Assembly: GCA_019155185.1 (NCBI GenBank)
Contig: CM032794.1
Coordinates: 8,719,988-8,783,987, forward strand
DNA: 64,000 bases
Direction: 5' to 3'
Source: Beaufortia kweichowensis
Lineage: Eukaryota; Chordata; Actinopteri; Cypriniformes; Gastromyzontidae
Shown here: positions 25,261-36,312 of the stretch, in pieces
Numbering within the stretch: position 1 is the first letter of the stretch
Layout: every line of letters begins with the position of its first letter
Position numbers and translations under genes: made by a program
Notes under the pieces: generated by a model
What the model saw: the letters and a program-made list of their open reading frames with translations, nothing else
Database searches by the model: none
What the model was told of the DNA's origin: nothing

Positions 25261-26640
25261 GTCTCAAAGCAAAACATATTTTGGCTAGTAAATGAAGAAA
25301 TAGGCATGGATTGTACACGCAATAATAACAACATGTCAGTCAAGCTCTGTATATCAACTCAACAATAACAACAAAACAATATTTGTGAAAAATAGTTTGA
25401 GTATAAGAAGATCAAATGTTCCAAATAAAATAATTATTAATTTAAATAAGCAACAATAGACTGTAATAAAATCAATTCAGTTGATCTGCATTTTTGTGCT
25501 GCATTCATATGGATTTTACATTTGATGATATGACCTTCCGACTGCTTCTGGGTGGCCTAAAGATACAATAACAGTTGTTTTTTATGTTTAGGTCCCATGC
25601 TCAAAGGTATCACAGAAGTGATGTGACAGATGGTTTGAACAGGGTCTGTGAGCCACCATGCGGTCTAAATGATGCGCTAATAAGATAAAAGACAGATTCA
25701 TCACTGCAGGGATAAAGCTTTGGTTAATGTTATCACTCAACATTTTTACTCATGCCATTTACACTCACAGACACCATAGTGTTATTTATAAATTAAATAT
25801 AAAGAATTGCATGTTTCTGCAGAAAGGTTACTTTCCCCTATTATACTAATGTAAAGAGCGACATTCTGATAGCTGAGGATTATCTGTAATTAGAAGCATC
25901 ATCAGATGAACTAGTGTACTAAAATGAGCACTAATTAATTAGATTGATTTTATTGTTGTTATCTCTCAGATTTACATCAACATTAATAATGAAAGACAAA
26001 ACAGAAACAAATGACAAATAAACACCAAAAATCTCTTTGACTTTTTTGATTGCTGCAGACTGATCAAATTAAATATCTAAAATTAAATATGAAATGTTGT
26101 GAATTATTTATGATTAAGTCTAACATTGTAGCCTTTTATTAAAAATGTTTTTGATACATATTTGTTTCCATGTATCAGTGTTTACGAATCCTCAATGTGT
26201 TTTCTCAACACTTTTCTACTTCTTTTAAATTGATACATTGAAGCAGCACCACTTTTTGTTGCGTTATCTTGCTGCTGTTCTCATGCGGTACAGTATTTCC
26301 ATATTTTCAATGTTTACATCACCCATGGTCAGAAGTTACAAAACTGACAAGCACAATGCATATCTGATAGCGATGGCACATTTTTGAACCTATCACTTCC
26401 CTCTTGTCTGTAGGGGCTAAAAGAACTCCTATTCATCAAAATGTCTTGATACTCAATACAGTGAAATACAGAGAAAAGCATGTGTGTGTATTTGTGTACA
26501 TAAGTAAATGTGTAAATGCTTGCTGTTCTAATTGCACTTGTCCTGTGCCAATCTTTGGCTATTTACATAGTTCGTCCCACTTGGATTCTCAAGCACTTTT
26601 TCATGGACCATCTCCAGCCCACTGCCATTTTAAGCCTCTC
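25261..26640. other. AT-rich noncoding sequence
   Basis: Nothing recognised. It contains many TAATTA-type words, as expected at this base composition. Confidence 0.45.
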
Positions 26641-27250
26641 TGACTGGTATTTGTTTTTGCTATAAATTTGACCCTGCTGACTGATCATCTGACGTCTGTG
26701 ATTACTTCTCAAGTTGTTTGGAGTAACAGCCAACAGCTGCTGATAGCCGCAAATTCCTCCCAACCCATTCCGGGGTTAATTTGCTAGATTATGGGCTTCT
26801 CTCTCTCCATTGAAGTGGATCTGTCATGAATCGGGAAAGCTATATCATTTTTGTCTTCAGGATTGCTATAATCTGATCCAAGTCACAGTTTCAGAGTTCA
26901 TTAGTGTAAAGACACGATGGGTGGGGGCAAGTTCACATATGGCAAGATTCTCTCTCGTCACATTTTAATGTGTAGCATATAAAGAGGGATTAAATGCAAA
27001 CAGTGAGAACAAAACTGACTTAAAGCCGAGCTGAGTTTTTAATACCTTTGAACCTGGCATATGCCCGGTCGTCTTCATCTAGTAGTGACCCTACACATTC
27101 TAATTAGGAAAAACATTGCCTTTATTCAACAGGCGTGTGCCGGAGAAGCCAAATCACAGACATGATGCAATGTTCATTAGTGTCTCGTAAACATCTTCGC
27201 TCTCTTTAAAGTGCTCTGTTGAAATAGCTTTGATCCTCAACTTAATGCTA
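26641..27250. promoter_or_regulatory. Candidate conserved noncoding block
   Basis: Two unique segments (about 26650-26960 and 27100-27250) have balanced composition, low homopolymer content and no repeat similarity. One contains TGACGTC at 26690-26696, a CRE-like core. No coding frame of interest. Confidence 0.3.
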
Positions 27251-27812
27251 CACTGTTGGTGGGGCAACACAAAATTTCACACTCTCTTTGATCTGTACAA
27301 CAGCACAGTTTGAAATTGCCTGCACTTAACCACTGTTACTGAGCACTTACTTGTCATTAATTAATTTTAGCCTCAAAATTAGCCTATTCGAATTTCCCCA
27401 TATATAAATATAAATGTATTTTAAGAAAATATAAATAGGAAATGACAAGCCATGAAATGTATTATTATTTCATTTCCATGTTTTTGCCTTTAAATAAAGG
27501 CAGCGGTGAAGCAGGGTGCCCTTATCATTCAGCAGAATCCCCTGAGGATTTCAGAAGGTCTGTCATCTTCTGTCCCTCCAAACATTCACAGCAGTGTTGA
27601 TGTTGTAGCAGTAATGCTTCTGTTAACAGCAATGTTAGGTATGAGCCAAAAGCAACAAAGAACAACCAAACCAAACAGAGCTCAATTATTAGTCGCGCCT
27701 TGGTATAAAACACCTCATTATGAAACTTTTCATTTCACATATGTTAAACGTGTATTGTCACAAACACCTTCATTAATTACAAGAATTAGTAATTGGTTGT
27801 GTTTTATTAATG

Positions 27813-29125
27813 CACTGTAAAAAATGAAAAGTTGACTTAACTTAAAATTTCAAGGCAACTTGCTGCACAGCTTTTTAGAGTTTACTCAACTTTGGACCAA
27901 GTTGTTCACTCAACCCAAATCACTGAGTGACGTCACAGGTCTCTTTTTTGTTCAGCTATCAGAGTTTTGTTAGTTAAAAAGACTTGTAATTCCTTTTCGA
28001 TGAGTCTCAATAAATTATGTTATGTGAACTTTTTTCTGTGAGTTTTATGGACAAACAGATAAGAAACAGCAGATTGTAGGTCTGAAATGTCGTTCAGAAC
28101 AATTGCCTCCTCCAAAACAACATCAAAGTTTGTAAAGGTAGTCAGTGTGCTAGGGGTGACATCATCCTCAGTTATAGCAACAATTCCCATTTTCATTCCA
28201 CTGGTCTGTCTGTCTGCTGGAGATATGTCCTAATGAAACAACGAATCAACGAATACATCATTATCAGCTGATCTCAGTTTTGTACCTTTTTTCTGAAAAA
28301 CAACATTATATGAAACGACCAAATATAATAGTTTTAGTGTGGATAGTTTATGAAGTTTTTTTTTAAATAATTTTATGGTAAACATTTTGCTTATCCTGCA
28401 TGTAGATATGATGTAGATGCAAATGCAATGTACATACTCAACTGTCCTTTTGTATTTTAACATTTTTTAATCCAATTGACCTTCATTGTATGATCAAAAC
28501 ACCTAACACATACATCATATCTTTGTATTCTATAGTGGTTGACTGTAGACTGTAACATGAGTTTGAGATAAAATATATATAAATATGATAAAAGGTTGCA
28601 TAATGTTTTACAAACATTTTAATAATCTAATAAATATAATAAAATGAATAAAAAGGTACTTACTTTAAACAACGAAGTTTGAAAAGATGAAGTTTGTCGT
28701 GATCTTGTGCATGGCGCTATTCATTCCATGTGAGCTCCAACGGCGTTTTCTGTGATGTAATGAACAACATGATTATATTTTGAGTTAAGTCTATATCACA
28801 AATCGCACAATATTGCCGATAACGGTGTTAAATATAGCCAGGACTGCAAAACATGAAGTTTGATTTGCAAGATATAAAACAGGCATTGCGATATTTTCTC
28901 CTTGATTAGAACGTTCATACAAACTTGCCCAGTGACATTACATTACTTAAATATGACTTCAGTTTCAAAACCAGCTTGCATGTGTATATCCGATCAACAC
29001 TTAATATTAAGTTGGTCTGACAAAATTTATTTCCACTTGTTAAGTCAACTTTTTTAGTTTTATTGTCCAGTAAACTAATAAAAAATAGTTATTAAAACTT
29101 TTTGCAAGTTGGATTTTTTACAGTG
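27813..29125. mobile_element. CACTG-ended DNA transposon (EnSpm/CACTA-like), 1.3 kb
   Basis: The left end reads CACTGTAAAAAATGAAAAG and the right end, reverse-complemented, reads CACTGTAAAAAATCCAACTT: a 13-bp perfect terminal inverted repeat. Both ends are flanked by TG (..ATG before 27813 and TGC after 29125), which fits a 2-bp target duplication. An AGTTGACTTAAC motif recurs inside both halves (27831 and, inverted, near 29040). The interior contains GTGACGTCAC and a coding remnant on minus (separate entry). It is far too short to encode a transposase. Fish genomes carry many nonautonomous repeats with this terminus; the superfamily label is provisional. Confidence 0.7.
28020..28229 (-). pseudogene. 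Exon-like coding remnant inside the CACTG element
   Basis: On minus, a T-rich run ending in CATTAG (a plausible 3' splice site) is followed by an open frame of 69 codons, from GAC at 28229 to TAA at 28020. It contains M-K-M-G-I-V-A-I-T-E-D-D-V and later E-E-A-I-V-L-N-D-I-S-D-L-Q-S-A-V-S-Y-L-F. The acidic-hydrophobic pattern (V-L-x-D-I-x-D-L-x-x-A-V) resembles the C-terminal part of fish proteins often annotated as SAMD3-like, many of which sit inside repeats. After this point the frame is broken. It probably represents a captured or element-encoded gene piece; function is unknown. Confidence 0.4.
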
Positions 29126-32100
29126 TGCACATTAATTGAAAATCCACCTTCCCTATCTGATAATACAGTGAACATTGATGAGATATTCAGCAAATGCATT
29201 AGGAGATTCTGGTTCACATATACTGTAGGAGACCCTTCTCTGTTCTCACATTAATCTATTAAAAATACTTAAAAAGTCCTTGTTTCTGCCATCAGCCCTA
29301 TTTTGAAACATAAATGTGTGCATATTCTTTTTTTAATGTATATTAGCGAAATAGGCCGGGTTAAATGCCAGTCCTCACTGTGTAAAACCCTTTATACTCC
29401 CCTCTGGAGATAATAGAAAAGCTCTGGAAATAAAATAAAGCAAATCCCTAATTGGCCAATTAGCGTGTGGTTAGTTAGACAGTATGTGGGATCATTTACC
29501 TTTAACAACTGATGGCAGCAAGGTGCCACTTATGTAATGTGTCTATATTTATGTACCAAAACTAACTGTAGCATAAAATAAAATATGTATAAATGTATAA
29601 TGTTCAGAGTATGAGCATTATACCGTGTATTGCAAGTTGGGGAATGATTTATGCGCATGATTTAGTTCTTGATTTTACAGCCTGATACTGCATGCCGGGT
29701 AACAGCAGTGTGAAAAGACTGCATTAATGGGGTTTGTAAGGTTGAGATTGTATGGTCTGTGCTTTCCTGCAGAGCTGGGTGATAATTGTCCTGTGGCGAT
29801 GGTAATACTGTCCCAGTGATGGCGCAGGTTGTCTTTGCCGTTTCCATACCATGCTGTGACGCAACGGTTGAGTATGCTCAGTGCAAATATTTAATGCATT
29901 TCACCCAAAAAAATTGTCTTTCATCAACAGAAAGCACATTCTACTGATGCATGGGTAATTTGTCATGGGCAAATGGCTGTGATCAACCCACTGGTGATGA
30001 AGTCAAGTTCAAACTGGGTTGAATGCTTGGTCTGTCACTGACTTTGCTGTAATGTGTGATTTCAATTTGTATTTCATTCAGCTCTCAGGTAACACTCACA
30101 GAGAACTACATGCTCAGATTTTAAAACCTAAGAGAAGGCATGTGTCTGCACACTACTGTTTTAAATAGATAAAAAACAAAAGTTGCACTTCATGAAAAGC
30201 ACTTTAGTGAACATTAGAAGAAGACAGTGGTTTTAAGCCTCAACTCACTTGTTACAGTTCCAAAGAAACTGCTGGAACTGTGTAGGATTTAAGACATTAC
30301 AGCATTTTAATGTTGATTAAGATAATTACACATGTCTTTTTGGGTTAGAGAAGTTGGCTCTTGATTTGCTTTTGTATTGTCACAAATACATGGAGAACAT
30401 GTTGCATCCTAGCTGCAGCTTACTGTTAATATAGTGGATTTTAAAATGATTTAACCTCAGTAACCTGTGATCAAACATATATGTTAGCATTGGAATATTA
30501 TTACTACATTTCAAATTTCTCAGAATGGCAGAAGCTCAGGCAACCTAAAATACGACTTTTCTGGAACATTCCAATTCATTTACTTTCATGCTTATTGCAT
30601 CTCCATAGGGGGCTAACTATCACTTTGCTGTACTGCAATCAGATGTTCTGTTTTTAAAACATACTCAGTGGATATTTCAAACTATGGCAACCTAATTAAC
30701 TTGCACACTGGTGTATAATTTACACAACACGCATGCTAAATACCAATCCAGGTTTCTTAAAACACACACAGAGGGCTTTGTTAAATAATCTCTGTACTGG
30801 TTTAATCACTGAGCTGGAGTCAATCATGCTAGGATGGCATAAGTCTGTGTTGTCGGTGACGACGGCAGCCGTCAAATTTTGTGCCTTCAGGCTTTTCTAA
30901 ATGAACAAATTCTGAAAGATATTGCAGAGGATGACAATTGCATAAGTCGAGACTCATATTTGCTGTTTTAATTTCAAAGGAAGTGAAAGTAATTTATTGA
31001 CTGAGTGCACAGAATCCTGAGGGTGTATCTGTCGCTCTTTCCAGTGTTTCTGAGCCTCAGCTGGGCTCTGTCGGGTGAGAGGGTTTTAGGCTACTGTGTG
31101 TTCACTGATTGTAAGATGTGCTGTAAAGATTAGAGGAGCTTATCTGGGCTGTCCTTAATTCACCTGAGAGACCAGGAATTTACATACAATCAGTTCTCAT
31201 AGGTCTTAACAACTAGATTAGTCTTATTTCCCTTTAGACTGCAGTGGCTGTGTACCAGGGTTACAGATGTTATCATCATTATGGCAGGAGTTATTGTACA
31301 TTTCTGTCCTAAAGCATGGTGATGAAATAAAAAATAAAACATTTTCATACACACACTGCACCAAACACATACAAATTATATTATGCACCAGAAGAACAAT
31401 GGCAATAATCACCGACATCATAACAGGAAGATTAATGCTTGTTGCAGTGTAGTACGTGCCTATAACATAGTATGCTGCTTGCATTTCATCTCGCATTGTG
31501 CTAATTAAATTTTTCTCTCACATATAAATGCATTGAAGAATTTATACAGACATACTGAGACTTCATGTATAAAACTTAAGAATGAAATCTACATAGTGTG
31601 CGTAAGCACAGTTAAGAGCATCTGTACAGTGTGCAAATCTTCACACAGGTTTATTTTTCATAGATCCAGATGTATGTTAAAATTGCTTAGGTTTAGCAAA
31701 GGTGACCATTTAGGGCAAAACATGTGCGATTTACCGCTGACTTGCTTTATTCTTGATAACTACTTTACACAGGAGGAGACCTCATTTCAGCAAAAGCAGT
31801 CTTTTGATTGCTGGATTTTTGTGATTGTACAAGGTAATTTCACATGTATATTATCCAGCAGAGTTGTAAGCAGTAAAACTGTTGTGCTCACAAACTCAAA
31901 TTCCTCTGAACCATTGTTTGTCTTTTTGACCATGTGCAGACTGTAAAACTGTGACAGCAGGGCTCTGAGGCAGAGACATTCATAAAAATAACAACCATTT
32001 TTATGTCTACGTTTGTAATGTGTTAATGTTTATATGTAAAAATCTGTATATGTTGTTTTAATTGTGCTTTTAGTCTGTTTCAGTGTTGTGTCCTCAGCGT

Positions 32101-32295
32101 AGACATAACAGCCATATTGTCTGAACCATTAGGGTTGCCATAGTGAAATCTGTAGAAGGCTGGACAGCTCAACCCCAAATATTGACCTTTGACTTCTAAT
32201 AATGTACATTACACAGTTTGAATTGTGTTTTTGTGATTTTCACACTAATAGTTGATGAGTTTTACAGGCTTTGTTTTTGTACAACCGCTAAACTG
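29126..32295. other. Noncoding sequence
   Basis: No gene was recognised. A small unique segment at about 30820-30900 includes the inverted repeat GACGGCAGCCGTC at 30861-30873. Open frames at 31224-31496 (-) and 31533-31946 (+) have no known domain. Confidence 0.45.
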
Positions 32296-32399
32296 GAAGA
32301 GAATAGTGGTTATGGGTTTGATTCTCAGGCAATAGCCATATTGATAAAATACATCTAATGTAACTTTGGGTAAGTGTCTGCTGAGTGCATAAATGTTAA
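32296..32399 (+). mobile_element. tRNA-derived SINE remnant
   Basis: It contains GGTTTGATTCTC at 32315-32326, a decayed RNA polymerase III box B (consensus GGTTCGANTCC), and ends with CTTTGGGTAAGTGTCTGCTGAGTGCATAAATGT. The latter is the characteristic tail of the common fish SINE, here in forward orientation. The A box is not recognisable. Confidence 0.65.
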
Positions 32400-35300
32400 G
32401 GCCACCAAAACCATTGTAAAAACATATCCCAAAGTCTTATTCTGGCCTTTTTGTAGTGGGGCATGTTATGTTGTATTTGTTTCCTATAAAATGAAATAAT
32501 CACAGAAACACCCTAAACTTCAGGGCCAATAAGACCATGGCTTAAAACTGTTAAAACCATTACTGTCCACATCTTTCATTTGAGAGCATTTTGCATTTAG
32601 GAAGTGGATTTAAGCCACTGGATGGCTTTAGCCACTGCAGTCTAAAACTAACCATCTCTGGCAACTGTGTAAACTATTTCACCTCTTATGGCTACAGTAT
32701 TATGATTTTCCCTTACTAATATGGCTGCATGTTGATATCTTTTATTTACCTTCATAACAATTGCATGCAGCTCACAGCCTGACCTTTCAAAACAAATTAG
32801 GTTAATTTACTTTGGAAGTCATTCTTTTATGTGCTACATTCAATAATTAACAGATAGAAGAAAATAAATAAACCACTATCATTCTCCACCCTGCACTCTT
32901 TCAAACACTTTGTCAATATAATGCATTAGAAAGAGTTTGCCTGAAGGTTCTCTTAATTAGACCTATATTCATTTTCAATGTAGAAAACAGGAGAAAGAGA
33001 GAGGCTTTCTCTGCTGAGATGACTGGGGCTAAATGTGAATGCTCTTTGTGCACTAAAGCACAGCTTGAACATGGCAGTGCTAATAATTCTTTCTGAACAC
33101 AGTTTAAAATTATGATTAAGTCTTTTTTCTCTCCCTTAAAAATAGCCAGTGAAATACGGAAGCAAAGGGAAAAATGGGCAGTAGTTTGTGACCATGACTG
33201 ATTTTCTTCCCCCTTAACTGGGCTCATTTTTTCTTTTAAGCCATTGAGAGATATGCTGGTTCCTGATTGAATTAGTGGTCTTATATACAATAAGAATTTG
33301 TCATGTTATCTTTTTGTGATAATTGCCCTCGTGCTGTGATAATGACCTCATGCATCACATACACGACTGCAGTGAGAGTCGAGAAAATAACTGATGACAA
33401 CTGAACATGACCTATATGTGAATAAGCTCACATATTTTAAGGACACACTTGATTTGATCTTGATTTTTCTGTTTAACCCATGTTGAATTTTAATAGTCAA
33501 CAATGTTTCTATTCATATCATTTGAGTTACAATAATCAACATTGCATTACAAAAGTCAATTTCCATTAACCCTCACTATGACATTTTTGCAGCAAAGCTA
33601 TGCAGGAAGAATCAAATGTCTTCACGTAATGAGGAGTCCCTGTTGTTAGCACAACACAACAGAGTTATGTCACCCCATTAAAATCTCTCTCTGTACTCCA
33701 GGTATGTTTAACAGAACTGAATAAATAAACAAAACCAAACAAACAAACAAACAAAAATAAGAGTATTTTCTGTCCTCTGTGACTAACAAATCATCTTTTT
33801 TCCATTATCTCTGTACCTTTACCCTTGTGAAAATTAAACCGTGTTTTTGTGCTGCTTGTATTCATGTCTGAGGTGAAATAAGCTATGCTGAAAGAAAAGT
33901 AATAAAGAACGTGAAATATATTTCATACAATGCAGAGGTTACAGATAATTTACATGCAAATTTATGTTTTTTATTATTTTATTAGGTACTGTGTAGTGTA
34001 TGGCTAAGCACCATTTATGCCTACTTTAAACAAGCTCTTTACATCTGCTGATGTTCCATTGTCGAAATTTATTTAGCATATTTTTTTACATAAATAATTA
34101 CTTGTTAATGAATAACGTGCATGTAATTTTATGCAGCTTCTTTGTTAGTACTATTACTATTTTTTTTCTTGGGTCTTTATCTATCATGACCCCCTAATAA
34201 ACCTCCTTTTATACAAACGGGCTAAATCACTGTGTAAAGTGTCTGGTGGGCGTTCAGGTGCATAATCGCATAGGTGGATAGGTGCTATATAAATGTAAGT
34301 CTTTGTTTTATTATAAGGAATTACACAAAAAGAACATATGATTTATTTAGTTTGGAGATTTTACTTGCTTTACTTTTAAAGTGATGAATGTTTATCACAA
34401 ATGTTAAGTAAAGATATTGTGCAGATATAAGTAATAAGATATAAGTTTAACAGTTGTTCTCCACTGAGACATTTCCCTTCTCAGGAGGTAAATACACTAT
34501 TTAAATTATATCTTGGTGGGTTCTTTTTTACCATTTCATTACATGTCATTTAACAAATGGTTCCACGAAGGTTCCACGCAGACTATACATTAAACAACAT
34601 TTTGCAATATTTGATACTGCCGAGATTAATGATAAAAATAGAATCAGAGCATTACATCTCTTGTGCTGCTCTACATATTAGTGGCATCAGACATTAGCTT
34701 TGTCTTTAACCACTATCACCCTGCCCTCCCGTCAGTTTGCTGGCAAACCAAATGAGGTTAGCATGTCACTTCAAGAAGAAAAATCTATTTTGGAAGCTTT
34801 TAGGGGGCAGGTATGGGAGTCTCTTGCCTGGCTCTGTGATCCATGGCACAGCTTGGTTTTACAAGGTGCTCTTTTCACTATCACCCAACTGGAAAATGTC
34901 TCTGCCACCTTTCATGTGTTCCTCCTATTTTTCTCTCCCTCTGTCATTTTGGCTATGCTGCCTCACTAATGTATAAAAATACCCAAATCTCACTTAGTTT
35001 TCTTAACATTCTAAATGCAATGCAAAATGCTTCGGGAGGATTTAACAGAGAACGCAAAAGCGAATGAATTCAGAGATGGTGGTGAACTGTGAGCCACTTT
35101 GCTATAAAAAGCTGTTTCAAAGACCACATTGTAAACTTCAAATGGACTGTAGTTAAAAAATGAATGAAGGAACATCTATGCTGTATTTAGGGACTGTATA
35201 AAAGGGCCTTCAGGGATTTTTGCTGTGACGTTCATTCACTTCCATCCTGCTCTGTACAGGCTTTCAAAAGATGCCAAAGCCACCTTAGGTGACTGCCATT

Positions 35301-36096
35301 TGTTTTAAAACCAAGCTGTTCCCCATCTCTCTTACATTTTACATTTTATACAACATGCATGAAACGGTAATGGTAGCAAAAATAGGAGCTTTTTACTTAC
35401 ATGTAGTATTCCTGTAGTTTAAGGAAGGACATTACACAAATGTTATAAACTGATTAGCTCTGTGCACTTTATACATAGTTCAACTGAAAACCAATATGTC
35501 TCTACCAGCTTCAATGTCCATGGTTTTTATGATGTGTCACATTCAGGTTTCCAGGCAACGAGGAAAGTAGAAATAAGTTAGACACAAGCAGCTCTAAGTT
35601 CATCAGCAAAGTACACAACTCAACTAGTGCAGATGTTATTATGGCACAAGTGAGGGTTTTTACTCGTAAAAAGTTATTTTCTTAATTAACCGAATACTGC
35701 AGGGAATAGTGAAGATTATTTACCTGAAGTAACTCCTCATTATGACTTGTCTGGTTGACTGGCAGCTTTAATTCTGTTTATTTTTTTGTTTGGTTCTCCG
35801 ACAAATATCTCTCACAGACGATCCCTTAAGCAGGATAATATGTCCTGACATGGAGATTTGCAAACTAGTCAAATAATTATAATGGAGTGGTTATTATTCT
35901 GATGCTGCAAAAGACCTCTCATAAGGGACCTGTGTTGTATTTTGGTCAAGCACTATGCTTACTTAAATCACATGTAATCCGATTGTAGATAACACCTGTG
36001 CAACTGGGCAACTGTGCAATTCACAAAGTGCTTATTTAGTGCTTGTCTTGTAAAATGATGGACTGAAGAAAATTACTGGTTCAGAGATGGGTTAGA
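32400..36096. other. Noncoding sequence
   Basis: No gene was recognised. It contains an (AAAC)n run (separate entry). Near 34255-34300 the phrase GGATAGGTGCTATATAAATG resembles the end of some fish retroelements, but is too short to call. The open frame on minus at 32913-33290 (125 codons) shows no domain. Confidence 0.45.
33722..33765. repeat. (AAAC)n simple repeat
   Basis: AATAAACAAAACC followed by several AAAC units; a short simple repeat. Confidence 0.85.
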
Positions 36097-36196
36097 GGTT
36101 TAAAACTGTGCCCTTGATCACAGTAGGTTGCTCCAGAGGCAGTGTCAATGTAATGAGGATGTTACTGTATGTCACCTTAGAGAAAAACAGGAGCAC
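36097..36196 (+). mobile_element. tRNA-derived SINE body remnant
   Basis: TGTGCCCTTGATCACAG, GTAGGTTGCTCCAGAGGCAGTGTC, TAATGAGGATGTTACTGTATGTCACC and TTAGAGAAAAACAGGAGC occur in the order of the fish SINE body ('ccttgagcaaggc', 'aggttgctccaggggactgtcc', 'taataagtgcactgtaagtcgctttgga'). The copy is old and lacks a recognisable head. Confidence 0.55.
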
Positions 36197-36268
36197 GTAT
36201 AGGTGTGTATATGAAGTGGCAGGTGTTTGTCTGTTGTTTCATCAGTTGTTAAAGGTTCCCCACCATTT

Positions 36269-36312
36269 ATATTTTTTCACACATCAGAGACATCAGAGGT
36301 GTGAAAAAATAT
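36269..36312. repeat. Perfect 14-bp inverted repeat (hairpin)
   Basis: ATATTTTTTCACAC (36269-36282) is exactly complementary to GTGTGAAAAAATAT (36299-36312) across a 16-nt loop. The loop itself is ATCAGAG-AC-ATCAGAG, a direct repeat. It is too short for a typical miRNA precursor; it may be a remnant of an inverted-repeat element. Confidence 0.7.

Noticed and set aside
31533..31946. 137-codon open frame on plus, the longest in-frame stretch of the desert's middle
   Set aside because: No recognisable domain, unusual Cys/Ser-rich mix, AT-rich codons and no flanking gene structure. Possibly a piece of an unnamed repeat, but not supportable as a gene.
32315..32326. Possible tRNA gene from the box B-like sequence
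   Set aside because: No cloverleaf or A box. The SINE tail downstream explains it.
32913..33290. 125-codon open frame on minus
   Set aside because: No domain, no codon bias and AT-rich. Judged chance.
34255..34300. GGATAGGTGCTATATAAATG phrase resembling a retroelement end
   Set aside because: Too short and without any supporting body sequence or target duplication.
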